From the NCBI GenBank assembly GCA_010692645.1, contig JAAHGS010000009.1:29793-93792 (forward strand): 64,000 nucleotides of DNA, in the 5' to 3' direction. A program made the translations under genes and the position numbers. This DNA comes from Symploca sp. SIO2E9 (GTDB taxonomy: Bacteria; Cyanobacteriota; Cyanobacteriia; Cyanobacteriales; Coleofasciculaceae). The notes beneath the pieces are model-generated. The model ran no database searches. It had not been told where the DNA came from and was given only the letters and a program-made list of their open reading frames with translations. Below, one piece after another: positions 37,583 through 46,695 of this stretch. The first letter of the stretch is position 1. Every line of letters begins with the position of its first letter.

Positions 37583-38707
37583 TCAGGCAGAGATTGCAGG
37601 CACAGCCTGTCTGACATCTCCTACGCCTAGGGTTGAACTCCCAACCCTTTTAATATTTAGTGCGGCATTCCCATCTCGCTCATTTTCAAGGTGACAAGAT
37701 GGGCAGCGCCAACGGCGAACCTCTAAGTCTAGAGACTCTAAAACATGTCCGCAGTGGTAGCAGGTTTTACTCGACGGATACCATTGGTCAATATAGACGA
37801 CCAATTTACCTTTTTTGAGAGCAACCCACTCTAAAATCTGCAAAAACTCTCCAAAAGCATACTCAGAAACTTTTCGTCCCCAAAGACGTTGCATTCCTTT
37901 AAGGTTTAAGGTCTCAAAACACAGAACATCAAACCTGTTAGTGAGTTGGTGTGCTAGCTTCCAGAACCAATCGCGACGACAATTGAACACTTTTTCGTAT
38001 TGCCTAACCAGATGTAATCTGGCTTTTTCTCTACCTTTAGAACCTTTGACTTTTTGGGACAACTTTTTGGTAGCATTACGAACTTTAGAGAGTGATTGCT
38101 TCAAGAATTGAGGTGATTCAATTTTGAACCCTTCCGAACAAGTCAGGAACGTTTTGAGACCAAAATCAAAGCCAGCGATTCTACTCGTCTCAACTTTAAT
38201 TGTCGGTTCGGTTTTGTTGTCAACCACCACGGTCACAAATAGCTCTCCTAAAGCAGTTCGTTTGACAGTCACGGTTTTAACAATTCCTTCAATTGGTCGG
38301 GAGTTCCAGAACTGATAAACACGCTTTCCTATCTTGAGGCGGTTCTCTCCCAAGAATTTATAACCAGCTTGTTTAAGAGTGAACGATTTATATTTTTTAA
38401 CTTTCTTAAAACTTGGCGGTCTTGCCCCCTTTTTGTGATTTTTGAAAAATAACTGATACCCTTTCTCGATTCGCTGGCAAATGTCTTGCACAGCTTGAGA
38501 ACCTACTAGTTGCCAAAATTGATTACGCTTTCGGAGTTTGGCAAGATGTTTTTGAAGCTTGGTGCAGCTCAAGTGTTGACCCCAGATTCGGTAGTACCGC
38601 TTGTGGAGGGCAATCGCGTAATTGTAGATAACTCCAGCAGCATGGAGGCACCGCTTGAGATATCGATTGCGCTTGTGAGCGTATAGCTTGAACTTCAAAG
38701 CCTTCAT
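37583..38707 (-). CDS. tnpB: TnpB RNA-guided nuclease (IS1341/IS605 OrfB type)
   Basis: 374 aa from the ATG at 38707; a TTG at 38743 is in frame but less likely. The helix-turn-helix head starts MKALKFKLYAHKRNRYLKR. RuvC residues are intact: D in IAGFDFGLKTF, E in VLCFETLNLKGM, and the last D in NERDGNAALN. The zinc finger is CYHCGH...CPSC. TnpB cuts DNA guided by an RNA from the element's right end and favours element retention. No tnpA is present, so it moves only in trans or is domesticated. The left-end hairpin is at 38781-38805. Confidence 0.93.
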   Translation of the reverse strand: MKALKFKLYAHKRNRYLKRCLHAAGVIYNYAIALHKRYYRIWGQHLSCTKLQKHLAKLRKRNQFWQLVGSQAVQDICQRIEKGYQLFFKNHKKGARPPSFKKVKKYKSFTLKQAGYKFLGENRLKIGKRVYQFWNSRPIEGIVKTVTVKRTALGELFVTVVVDNKTEPTIKVETSRIAGFDFGLKTFLTCSEGFKIESPQFLKQSLSKVRNATKKLSQKVKGSKGREKARLHLVRQYEKVFNCRRDWFWKLAHQLTNRFDVLCFETLNLKGMQRLWGRKVSEYAFGEFLQILEWVALKKGKLVVYIDQWYPSSKTCYHCGHVLESLDLEVRRWRCPSCHLENERDGNAALNIKRVGSSTLGVGDVRQAVPAISA

Positions 38708-38780
38708 GCTGTTTATGATAGTATGTCCACAATCGAGGATCAACCAAACAGCTAACGCGGCTTGAAAGCCTTAACGCTAT

Positions 38781-38805
38781 ATCCCACGCTTAAAAGACGT
38801 GGGAT
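38781..38805 (-). mobile_element. left-end hairpin of the tnpB element
   Basis: ATCCCACG, a 9-base loop, CGTGGGAT: a perfect stem upstream of tnpB, as expected for the left end of a single-strand transposing IS200/IS605 element. The whole unit is about 37541-38810. Confidence 0.6.
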
Positions 38806-38905
38806 GCAGCTTACTTCTTTGTAAATACCACCGCAGGTAAGCCTTCTTGAGGTAAATTTGAACTTTAGTGTTCTCATTTTTTATCAAGCTAGGAGATTAA
38901 AAACA

Positions 38906-39016
38906 ATGGACGGTGAAATGTTAAACGCAGCAGTATTGTCCTTTACCCTAATTCTTGTGGGCTTGGGATTGGGCTTTTTATTGCTCAAAATCCAAGGTGG
39001 AGAAGAAGAAGCTTAA
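38906..39016 (+). CDS. petM: cytochrome b6f complex subunit PetM
   Basis: 36 aa subunit VII. It begins [19 protein letters not shown], a single transmembrane helix, and ends [12 protein letters not shown], which matches PetM of other cyanobacteria almost residue for residue. It stabilises the b6f dimer in the thylakoid membrane. The ATG at 38906 has AGGAG 11 bases upstream. It lies upstream of ycf39 on the same strand. A tnpB element has landed about 100 bp upstream, close to where its promoter should be. Confidence 0.95.
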   Translation: MDGEMLNAAVLSFTLILVGLGLGFLLLKIQGGEEEA

Positions 39017-39194
39017 GGAGACTTTAACCAGAGTTATAGCCCAATTATCCATAGTTCGCGGTTCATTGCCTCTCCACCTGAGAATCCATGAGCCATGAAC
39101 TATGAACCATAAACAGTGAAGCAATAGTGGAAGAGAGTCAATCTATCTGATAGAATCTTATAGAAAGTTTAAGAATAGTCACAAAAAATTCTGA

Positions 39195-40175
39195 ATGAAT
39201 TTGTTGGTCGTGGGTGCAACAGGCACCTTGGGAAGACAGGTAGTTCGTCGTGCACTCGACGAAGACCATCAGGTGCGCTGCTTAGTACGTAGCCCACGCA
39301 AGGCAACCTTTCTCAAAGAATGGGGAGCCGAAATAATACAGGGCAACCTCTGTGTCCCTGAAACTCTGCCAAAAGCCTTGGAAGGTATTGATGCTGTCAT
39401 TGATGTGGCAACATCTCGACCTACAGATTCCCTCTCAATTAAACAAGTAGACTGGGAGGGAAAAGTCTCACTAATTCAGGCTACTGCTGCTGCTGGGATT
39501 GAAAGGTTCATTTTCTTTTCGATTCTCGATGCTGAGAAATTTCCCAAGGTGCCACTGATGGAAATCAAGCGCTGTACGGAACTTTTTCTAGCAGAATCCG
39601 GATTGAAGTATACAATTTTGAAGCCTTGTGGCTTTATGCAAGGGCTAATTGGGCAGTATGCGATTCCGATTTTGGATCGACAAGCGGTGTGGATTACGGG
39701 AAATGCTTCTCCCATCGCTTACATGGATACTCTCGATATTGCCAAATTTGCGGTTCGCGCCCTGGAAGTTCCAGAAACAGAGAACAAAGCTTTTCCTTTA
39801 GTAGGGACTCGCGCTTGGAGTTCTGAGGAAATTATTAGCTTATGCGAACGGATATCAGGAAAAGAGGCTAAAATTGCCAGACTACCACTGGGCTTGCTAC
39901 GAGCTATGCGCCAAATTGTCAGATTTTTTCAGTGGGGCTGGAATATTGCTGACCGACTGACATTTGCTGAGGTATTGGCAAGTGGGAAACCTCTTAATGC
40001 CCAGATGGAGGAAGTATATCAAGTATTTGGTCTGGAGCCTAGGGAAACCACAACCTTAGAAGCCTACATGCAAGAATACTTTAGCCGCATCATGAAGAAA
40101 CTCAAGGAAATCGACTACGAGAAAAATAAAGCTAAAAAGAAGAAAAAGACTCCTTTCAAATCCAGCTCCCAGTAA
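39195..40175 (+). CDS. ycf39: NmrA-like NAD(P)-binding protein Ycf39
   Basis: 326 aa atypical short-chain dehydrogenase. The Rossmann motif is GATGTLGRQVVRRAL at residues 7-21. No catalytic Tyr-x3-Lys is apparent. Ycf39 with high-light-inducible proteins helps deliver chlorophyll to the D1 protein during photosystem II assembly. The length matches known Ycf39. The C-terminal tail is strongly basic (KAKKKKKT). The upstream gap from petM contains GTTCATGG-type heptamer repeats. Confidence 0.9.
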   Translation: MNLLVVGATGTLGRQVVRRALDEDHQVRCLVRSPRKATFLKEWGAEIIQGNLCVPETLPKALEGIDAVIDVATSRPTDSLSIKQVDWEGKVSLIQATAAAGIERFIFFSILDAEKFPKVPLMEIKRCTELFLAESGLKYTILKPCGFMQGLIGQYAIPILDRQAVWITGNASPIAYMDTLDIAKFAVRALEVPETENKAFPLVGTRAWSSEEIISLCERISGKEAKIARLPLGLLRAMRQIVRFFQWGWNIADRLTFAEVLASGKPLNAQMEEVYQVFGLEPRETTTLEAYMQEYFSRIMKKLKEIDYEKNKAKKKKKTPFKSSSQ

Positions 40176-40278
40176 GGATTAGCTCTGAAATTGGGGATCA
40201 TTCAATAAGTTATTGTAATATTGTCTAATTAAGGAAGATACAGGACATCTCAATTAGGTTTGACCATAAAGCGGACTG

Positions 40279-41202
40279 GTGAGTGTGCGCAAAGTAGGGA
40301 TCATCTACAATGACATCAAACCTGTGGCCTGTCGCGTTGCCACAGAGTTGAAAGACAAATTGAGTGCCTTGGGTTGGGATGTCTGCATGGCTACTGGCGT
40401 CGGCGGTATTCTCGGCTATTCACGTCCTAACTCTCCCATTTGTCATACACCCATAGATAAACTGGCTCCTGCTGGTTTTGATGAGGAGATGGCTTTGGCG
40501 ATTGTGCTGGGAGGAGATGGTACAGTTCTAGCAGCTTTTCGCCAAGTTGCTCCCTATGGTATCCCTTTACTGACAGTGAATACTGGTCATATGGGTTTCC
40601 TGACGGAAACTTATGTTAACCAAGTGTACTCTGCTTTGGAAAAGGTAATAGCAGGGGAATATAAAATTGAAGAACGGGCGATGTTGTTAGTGCAGGTACT
40701 TCGAGATAACCAGATTTGGTGGGAGGCGCTGTGCTTGAATGAAATGGTGCTACACCGAGAGCCTTTGACTTGCATGTGCCATTTTGAGGTGGAGATTGGG
40801 CATCATGCACCTGTAGATATTGCTGCTGATGGTGTAATTATCTCTACTCCGACTGGTTCAACTGCTTATTCTATGAGTGCCGGGGGAGCAGTGGTAACAC
40901 CTGACGTACCAGTGCTGCAATTGATGCCTATTTGCCCCCATTCTTTAGCTAGTCGGGCGCTGGTATTTGCTGATAGCGAAGAGGTAAAGATTATTCCAGC
41001 GACTCCCAATCAGTTAGTAATGGTAGTTGATGGTAATGCAGGATGTTATGTACTGCCAGAAGATTTGGTGCAAGTACAGAAATCGCCCTATAATGCCAAA
41101 TTTATTCGCTTACAACCACCAGAGTTTTTCCGACTTTTGCGAGAAAAGTTAGGTTGGGGTTTACCCCATATTGCCAAGCCTACTTCTGTGGAGTTGCCTT
41201 AG
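40279..41202 (+). CDS. nadK: NAD kinase
   Basis: 307 aa. It phosphorylates NAD to NADP. Motifs are GGDGTVLAA (ATP/NAD site), NTGHMGFL, and [14 protein letters not shown]. The start is GTG at 40279 ([11 protein letters not shown]); no better ATG exists upstream. Cyanobacteria carry two NAD kinases; this looks like the form with the [13 protein letters not shown] insert. Directly downstream is a 200-bp G-rich tract. Confidence 0.93.
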   Translation: MSVRKVGIIYNDIKPVACRVATELKDKLSALGWDVCMATGVGGILGYSRPNSPICHTPIDKLAPAGFDEEMALAIVLGGDGTVLAAFRQVAPYGIPLLTVNTGHMGFLTETYVNQVYSALEKVIAGEYKIEERAMLLVQVLRDNQIWWEALCLNEMVLHREPLTCMCHFEVEIGHHAPVDIAADGVIISTPTGSTAYSMSAGGAVVTPDVPVLQLMPICPHSLASRALVFADSEEVKIIPATPNQLVMVVDGNAGCYVLPEDLVQVQKSPYNAKFIRLQPPEFFRLLREKLGWGLPHIAKPTSVELP

Positions 41203-41204
41203 GG

Positions 41205-41425
41205 GAAGCAGGAGAGGGGGGGATGGGGAGATGGGGGGATGGGGAGACGGGGAGAGGGGGAGATGGGGAGACGGGGAGATGGGGAGATGGGGAGACACGG
41301 AGATGCGGAGACACGGAGACACGGAGATGGGGAGACACGGAGATGGGGAGAAGATTTTTATGAAGTTTCTGCCTCCTGCCTCCTGCCTTCTATGGGGGAT
41401 GGGGAGACACGGAGATGGGGATATG
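41205..41425 (+). repeat. (GGGGAGAT/C)n purine tandem repeat
   Basis: About 20 imperfect copies of GGGGAGAYG/GGAGACAC, interrupted near 41355-41395. It is open in several frames only because it lacks stops, so frames here are not genes. The runs of four or more G could form quadruplexes. Confidence 0.9.
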
Positions 41426-41437
41426 AACTATGAACCC

Positions 41438-42748
41438 TCAAAAGATAAAAACTAATTGCAGCTGCCATTCTTGCTCTTGACGGGTTATTTCAATTTGGCG
41501 GATGAATTCTCGGAAGTAAAATCGACGCTCTGATTCAGATAAATCTGACCAGAATTGGTAAATAGAGACGGTTTGGGCAAGGGCTTGTAAATTAACTGGC
41601 GGTAGTGCTGCTTGCTGCTCTTGCAGTTGGGAAATTTCTGTACGCAGTTTGTAAGCTCGCAAATCGGCAGTTTCTGAGTCGAGTACGCCGCGACTTGTTA
41701 AGGATTTGAGCTCAGTTAATATCTCTTGCCTGTTAGCAATTTGACTGCTAAGGGACTGTTTAATACCATCCAAGCTAGGGGCATGCATCAGGGCAACGGC
41801 ACGGGGCAATTCTTGGCAGATACTTTGAATTGTCTGCTCTAATATTTTTCCATAGGCAATAGCTCGACACTTCGGAAGTTTGGGACAGCTGAGGGGACGC
41901 AAATAGAGGTATTCTTTATCTTTGGAGTATTTGGTGACGCTGACTACACTCAGAGAAGACTGGCACTCTCTACAGACTACTAAACCAGCTAAAGAGCGGG
42001 GAGCACTGGCGGTGCGGGGTGGTAGTCGCCGATTCCGGCGCAGCAGGCGGTCAATCTGTGCTGCCTCTTCTCGGTTTAAGATGGGAATATGAGTATCTGA
42101 GATTACTTCGCCGTTGTGATAGCCAAGATTACCGCGATATACAGGGTTGGTGAGCCAACGACGCCCAGTAGAAACGGAGATTTTCTTGCTATACTTTTTT
42201 TCCAGATATCTAACAGCTCTGCGCAAGGAACCATAAAGTAGAAATTGTTCAAAAAAATCCTTGACCACTGGTGCTGTAGAGCGATCAATAATAAAGCGTT
42301 CTTTGCCTCGGCGGTAGCCGTAGGGCGGTTTTCCTGGTGGTGGTAGAGCTTTGATGCGGTTGCGGGCGTGCCCTTGACGGATAAGGCGGCTGCGCTGGCT
42401 ATTGTAGATTTCTTGGATGAGTTTAAATAAATTTGCCCTAATTTCGGTGGCGCTAGCATCTGTTAATTGGCAAGAAGTATAGGGTTGCTCTGTGGCAATG
42501 ACAATCATGCCCATAGCTTCGATTTGGCTAAGGCGATTGTTCACTTCTTCCACTGAGTCGCCTAATTCCTCCAGACGCTGAATTAGCAAGTAATCAGCTG
42601 CCTGAGTCTGACAATCAGTTAACAGTTGCTGTAATTGCTGCCGCCCTCCTAAGTCTTGATAAACTTGATCCACCTCTGCCCCCCACAAATCTTGCTCTGG
42701 TGGGGATTCAAGTAAAGGGTCACTATATAAGTAGGCAATGATTTTCAT
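41438..42748 (-). CDS. serine recombinase, XisF-like
   Basis: 436 aa. An N-terminal resolvase-like domain (IIAYLYSDPLLESPP, with a Ser where the catalytic residue of resolvases sits), a central Recombinase domain (GKPPYGYRRGKERF...YRGNLGYH), a Zn-ribbon-like CREC...CPKLPKC and a C-terminal coiled coil. XisF of Anabaena excises the fdxN element during heterocyst development. The arginine-rich DRLxR motif is weak (LIQRLEELGDS). It starts 11 bp after a glyoxalase-like gene. No attachment sites or rearranged gene are visible nearby. ATG at 42748 is preferred over the GTG at 42751. Confidence 0.75.
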   Translation of the reverse strand: MKIIAYLYSDPLLESPPEQDLWGAEVDQVYQDLGGRQQLQQLLTDCQTQAADYLLIQRLEELGDSVEEVNNRLSQIEAMGMIVIATEQPYTSCQLTDASATEIRANLFKLIQEIYNSQRSRLIRQGHARNRIKALPPPGKPPYGYRRGKERFIIDRSTAPVVKDFFEQFLLYGSLRRAVRYLEKKYSKKISVSTGRRWLTNPVYRGNLGYHNGEVISDTHIPILNREEAAQIDRLLRRNRRLPPRTASAPRSLAGLVVCRECQSSLSVVSVTKYSKDKEYLYLRPLSCPKLPKCRAIAYGKILEQTIQSICQELPRAVALMHAPSLDGIKQSLSSQIANRQEILTELKSLTSRGVLDSETADLRAYKLRTEISQLQEQQAALPPVNLQALAQTVSIYQFWSDLSESERRFYFREFIRQIEITRQEQEWQLQLVFIF

Positions 42749-42759
42749 CACCTTTAAAT

Positions 42760-43122
42760 CTAAGTCTGACTAATCTCAATCACGTTACCGTCTGGGTCTT
42801 GGGTAAACAAAGCAGCACGACCAGATGCACTTAATTGTACAGAGTATCCGTGAGCTTGCAAACTTTCTGATGCTTCCTTGAGGTTGGCTACACCCAAGGC
42901 AATGTGCGGATTACGCCCCCATTTTTCAGGGTTTTGTAACTCTGTTACTTTCTTGGAGGCAACTATCAGGTGCAGTTGGTACTCGCCCACCTGATACCAA
43001 GCACCAGAATATTTAAGCGATCGCTCTACTTTAGATAATCCTAGTACATTTCCATAGAAATTTTCTGCCTTTTCCAGGTCAGAAACTAGAACCGCTGTAT
43101 GAAGATATTGAGTAATCTGCAT
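42760..43122 (-). CDS. glyoxalase/bleomycin-resistance (VOC) family protein
   Basis: 120 aa, two beta-alpha-beta-beta-beta modules. It begins MQITQYLHTAVLVSDLEKAENFYGNVLGL and ends DPDGNVIEISQ, both characteristic. Metal-binding His near the start and Glu near the end (IEI) can be placed. The substrate is unknown; the class includes lyases and dioxygenases. It lies just upstream of the recombinase, probably in one transcript. Confidence 0.85.
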   Translation of the reverse strand: MQITQYLHTAVLVSDLEKAENFYGNVLGLSKVERSLKYSGAWYQVGEYQLHLIVASKKVTELQNPEKWGRNPHIALGVANLKEASESLQAHGYSVQLSASGRAALFTQDPDGNVIEISQT

Positions 43123-43647
43123 TTTTATCTTACTAGCACCGTGGTGTTGGGTAGGAGCAAGGCATACCTTGCACCTAATTTTATTGTGACTTGGAACTTG
43201 CTCACTCTGATGAGGGTCTTAAGCAAGTAGTAGCACAATGCTGTGTAGTTAGGGAAATGGAGACTCAGAAATAGTTACTTAAACTTTAAACCCTAATCAG
43301 GATGAATAACTAAGAAATATTAAATACATCATTAAGAAATATAGCAGAAATCCGTTTCTGCTACTTTGGTAAGATCCATATCGGTAAAATTGCATTCATC
43401 ATAGGTTATAAAGGCTGTTAATTTTTTTAACTATCCAGCGGCTCTTGAGTACTGATGAGGAATGCTCAGCGCAGGAATTAGTTCACAAAAGGCAGCTTTG
43501 TTAATAGTTCATGGTCCAATGAACTATTAACAACGAACAATGAACTGTTAACCATGAATCTGATTGAGAAATTTCAAACAGATTGTTCTGTAATGGTGCT
43601 TTTACCAATGATGCTTAAAATCAAACATGGCAAGGGTTTAGTAAGAT
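43123..43647. other. intergenic region with palindromes
   Basis: 525 AT-rich bases between divergent genes. It contains a perfect 13-bp inverted repeat GTTAATAGTTCAT...ATGAACTATTAAC at 43499-43530, followed by related AACAATGAACTGTTAACCATGAA units; these are the heptamer family also seen at 39050-39120 and 49160-49200. No gene recognised. Confidence 0.55.
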
Positions 43648-44889
43648 ATGTCTACCGAAAAGTTTTACTCAGAATTACCTGTTTTAGATAATTTTTTTGA
43701 GGTTACTGATTATCAAAATTTTGCCTGGGCTCCTAGGGACTGGTATATCCTGATTACCGATGTAGTTGACTCGACCAAAGCAATTGAAGCTGGACTCTAC
43801 AAAGAAGTCAACTTACTAGGTGCTTGCTCTATAGGTGCTGTGGTAAATATTGCCGGGAATGTTGAAATTCCTTTTATCTTCGGTGGGGATGGCGCTTCAA
43901 TTTTAATTCCTCCTTCTCTACTATCAGCAGCTAAGCAGGCTTTACTGGCTACAAAAAATTTGGCAAAGCAAAATTTTGACTTAGATTTACGTGTGGGAGT
44001 TGTACCGATAGCAGCTGTCAATGAAGCTGGGTATCAGGTTCAAGTGGCGAAGTTTAAGGTATTAGATCAATATCGGCAAGCTGTTTTTAGCGGTGGTGGG
44101 ATCAATTATGCGACGGCTTTGATAAAAAATCCTGATTATACTAATATTTATTGTCTTAATAATTTAGAAACTTCTCCAAAAGCTGCCAATTTTATTGGTG
44201 TTTGTTGTCCCTGGCAGGATATTCAGAGTCTATATGGGGAAATCAACAGTCTGATTGTGACGGCGATGGTGGAAGATTGCGAACAAGAGGCTTTGATTTA
44301 TCAAGAGGTTTTAGCTGAAATTCAGAATATATATGGAATAGAAGAAGGCTCTAGTCCCTTTTATGCTGGTAATCTTAAATTGACTTTTCAAGATAAAGAT
44401 TTGAATGCTCTATTAAAAGTCAAGTCTGCTGCCAAGAATTTACTGTGGCATAAAACTTTGCTTTTGCAGCTTAAGGCACAAAACTTACTGGCACTGGCTT
44501 TTGATAAATTAAAAATTGAATGTAAAGTTTTAAAATGCATAGAAAATAAGCAGGAAGTAGTTAAGGCAACTGATTATCAAAAGTTTAGTGATACGCTGAA
44601 TATGATTATTTCAGGTACTCCTGCACAAAGAAAGAAATTAGTAACTTTTCTAGAACAGAAGCATAAGCAAGGAAAATTAGTCTATGGCTTACATACTTCT
44701 GACAGGGCTTTAATAACTTGTTATGTTAATGATCCCAATGGTTGCCATGTCCATTTTGTAGATGGTGCTGATGGAGGATATACTTTAGCTGCTAAGGCAA
44801 TGAAGAAGGCGGCTCAGGCAATGCACAACAGCAAGGCAGAAGGCAGGAGGCAGGAAGCAGAAGGAACAAGAGTTTTAGCCATTAATTAA
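43648..44889 (+). CDS. DUF3095 protein (class III cyclase-like), C-terminus derived from a repeat element
   Basis: 413 aa. The N-terminal half resembles class III nucleotidyl-cyclase folds: WYILITDVVDSTKAIEAG with a metal-binding Asp pattern, FGGDGASILIP, then DLRVGVVPIAAV. The family is named DUF3095; activity unknown. The last about 22 residues (from MHNSKAEG) are encoded by a TAAGCTGTT-family repeat that also supplies the stop codon, so the native C-terminus has been replaced. It is 38 bp upstream of the SOUL gene. Confidence 0.85.
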   Translation: MSTEKFYSELPVLDNFFEVTDYQNFAWAPRDWYILITDVVDSTKAIEAGLYKEVNLLGACSIGAVVNIAGNVEIPFIFGGDGASILIPPSLLSAAKQALLATKNLAKQNFDLDLRVGVVPIAAVNEAGYQVQVAKFKVLDQYRQAVFSGGGINYATALIKNPDYTNIYCLNNLETSPKAANFIGVCCPWQDIQSLYGEINSLIVTAMVEDCEQEALIYQEVLAEIQNIYGIEEGSSPFYAGNLKLTFQDKDLNALLKVKSAAKNLLWHKTLLLQLKAQNLLALAFDKLKIECKVLKCIENKQEVVKATDYQKFSDTLNMIISGTPAQRKKLVTFLEQKHKQGKLVYGLHTSDRALITCYVNDPNGCHVHFVDGADGGYTLAAKAMKKAAQAMHNSKAEGRRQEAEGTRVLAIN

Positions 44890-44917
44890 ATATATGATTT
44901 AAATGGGTAACAGCTTA
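44821..44917 (+). repeat. TAAGCTGTT-bounded repeat, copy B (5' truncated)
   Basis: Begins at ATGCACAACAGCAAGGCAG and ends AACAGCTTA. The first 20-odd bases of copy A are missing. It overlaps the DUF3095 gene end and lies just before the SOUL gene. Confidence 0.7.
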
Positions 44918-44927
44918 TGGCTTTATT

Positions 44928-45548
44928 ATGAAATTAGAGAAATTACTTTTACCATTGGGAATAATCGGTTTAGTTGCACTCGGCTTCTTTGCCTACAGTT
45001 CTATAGCTGCGCCTTTACCGGTAGGATTTCCCTCACCGACGGCAGAGGGAGAAATCGAAGTTAAGCAATATCCTGCCTATCGTGCAGCTACAGTCCGTTA
45101 TTCGGGAGAACTTTCTCAGGCAGCGAATAGTTCTTTCAATCCTCTTTACCGCCATATCAGTTCTAATGATATCTCGATGACTGCTCCTGTAGAGACTCGT
45201 TACCCAGCTAGTACTTTAGAAGTTGGTGAAATTGGTTCAGGGGATCAACAAGGAGAAGCCTATGTCTCATTTTTATACCGCAATACTGAAGTTTACCCTG
45301 AGCAAGTTAGTCAAAATATCCAGGTAGAAGATATTGAACCAATGACGGTTGTTAGTCTCGGACTTAAGGGTAGTTATAGTTATTCAAGTTATCAACAGAA
45401 TATCAAGCGATTACAAAACTGGCTAGCCCAACATCCAGAGTATCAGGTTGTTGGTTTACCACGTCGTTTCTTTTATGATGCGCCTTTTGTGCCTGAAGCT
45501 CTTAAGCGTAGTGAAATTCAAATTCCTATTCGTCTTCAAGATAACTAA
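44928..45548 (+). CDS. SOUL-family heme-binding protein
   Basis: 206 aa. One N-terminal membrane helix or signal anchor (LLLPLGIIGLVALGFFAY), then a SOUL domain: IEVKQYPAYRAATVRYSG, MTAPVETRYP and a terminal LPRRFFYDAPFVPE. SOUL proteins bind heme or tetrapyrroles. It follows the DUF3095 gene. The CRISPR leader begins shortly after its stop. Confidence 0.85.
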   Translation: MKLEKLLLPLGIIGLVALGFFAYSSIAAPLPVGFPSPTAEGEIEVKQYPAYRAATVRYSGELSQAANSSFNPLYRHISSNDISMTAPVETRYPASTLEVGEIGSGDQQGEAYVSFLYRNTEVYPEQVSQNIQVEDIEPMTVVSLGLKGSYSYSSYQQNIKRLQNWLAQHPEYQVVGLPRRFFYDAPFVPEALKRSEIQIPIRLQDN

Positions 45549-45559
45549 TTTTGATTATT

Positions 45560-45803
45560 GGGAGGGTAGACACCCCCAAAGTATGATTATATCTGGGTTT
45601 GAGGGCAATTTTTATATGTTCATCGACACCACTCGCCAAATCGCCGAAACCCTATATTTTTCGTTGAATGGTGTCGATGCCTTACGGGGAGAGGATTTGA
45701 GGTATGTGTTTGCTCGGATTTTGGGGAGGATATGTTATGATCATTTCAGTGGTGTCGATTTGGCGGCTGAAACCTTTACTGGGTAAGGGCTGCTAGACGA
45801 ACT
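45560..45803 (+). promoter_or_regulatory. CRISPR leader
   Basis: Sequence upstream of the first intact repeat. It contains GGTGTCGAT at 45670-45678 and 45751-45759 and its complement ATCGACACC at 45622-45630, each near CGCCGAAACC- or GGCTGAAACC-like words. A possible TATGAT box lies at 45735-45740. The array's degenerate repeat is at the opposite end, which places the leader here. An open frame to 45786 is not convincing as a gene. Confidence 0.6.
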
Positions 45804-46629
45804 CCCTACCGATTGGGTTAAATCGGATTAGTTGGAAACCTGGTTTTCGAAGAAAGGCATGGCAACCTTAGCTGCCTCTCCCCTACCGATTGGGTTAAAT
45901 CGGATTAGTTGGAAACCACCAGTACTATTTAGTAGTGTTGCACGAGGTGCAATCCTCACCCTACCGATTGGGTTAAATCGGATTAGTTGGAAACCTGGAT
46001 AATGTTACCAGACCGCATAACGCTAACACCCTACCGATTGGGTTAAATCGGATTAGTTGGAAACATTTTTACCGGTGCACATTAGCTTTTCTTATCCTAC
46101 CCCTACCGATTGGGTTAAATCGGATTAGTTGGAAACGTTACATTCTGCACACTCTGTTACAATTTTTCCTCCCCCTACCGATTGGGTTAAATCGGATTAG
46201 TTGGAAACAAGGGCTAAGGAGTGTAGGGTTGAGAACCCTACTTCACCCTACCGATTGGGTTAAATCGGATTAGTTGGAAACATTGTTGTTGCCCATGATA
46301 AGATACAGTAATGTACATCCCTACCGATTGGGTTAAATCGGATTAGTTGGAAACCTGGATTAGTCTTCTATGAGAACCGCCATATCCCCTACCGATTGGG
46401 TTAAATCGGATTAGTTGGAAACAATTCTGGTAATTTCATGGAGAACAATCCGTGGCCCTACCGATTGGGTTAAATCGGATTAGTTGGAAACTCCTTCGCT
46501 ATGCATCTCGCCGACTGTAAACCGTTTTTTCGCCCCTACCGATTGGGTTAAATCGGATTATTTGGAAACATGAGTACTCTGTGAGCACCAAGCGGTGTCT
46601 CCCAACCCCCTACCGATTGGGTTAAATCG
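45804..46629 (+). CRISPR. CRISPR array, 12 repeats and 11 spacers
   Basis: The 36-base repeat begins CCCTACCGATTGGGTTAAAT and ends GGATTAGTTGGAAAC. Repeats start at 45804, 45881, 45959, 46029, 46101, 46173, 46246, 46319, 46387, 46456, 46534 and 46608. Spacers are 41, 42, 34, 36, 36, 37, 37, 32, 33, 42 and 38 bases. Repeat 11 has one change (ATTTGG for AGTTGG) and repeat 12 diverges after 22 bases, marking the old end. The GAAAC 3' end fits a crRNA 5' tag of type I or III systems. No cas gene is in this window. Confidence 0.98.
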
Positions 46630-46695
46630 TGATTTTTGATCTATAAAATTATTTTTGACTTTGGATTTCTCCCTTTTGACTTGGAGTGAAGTGAC

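Noticed and set aside
41154-41455. Several overlapping frames of Gly/Arg/Trp/Asp repeats
   Set aside because: Products of the stop-free G-rich tandem repeat after nadK.
45448-45786. 112-residue open frame between the SOUL gene and CRISPR array
   Set aside because: It overlaps the SOUL gene for 100 bases, has no ribosome site and lies over leader motifs that explain the sequence better.
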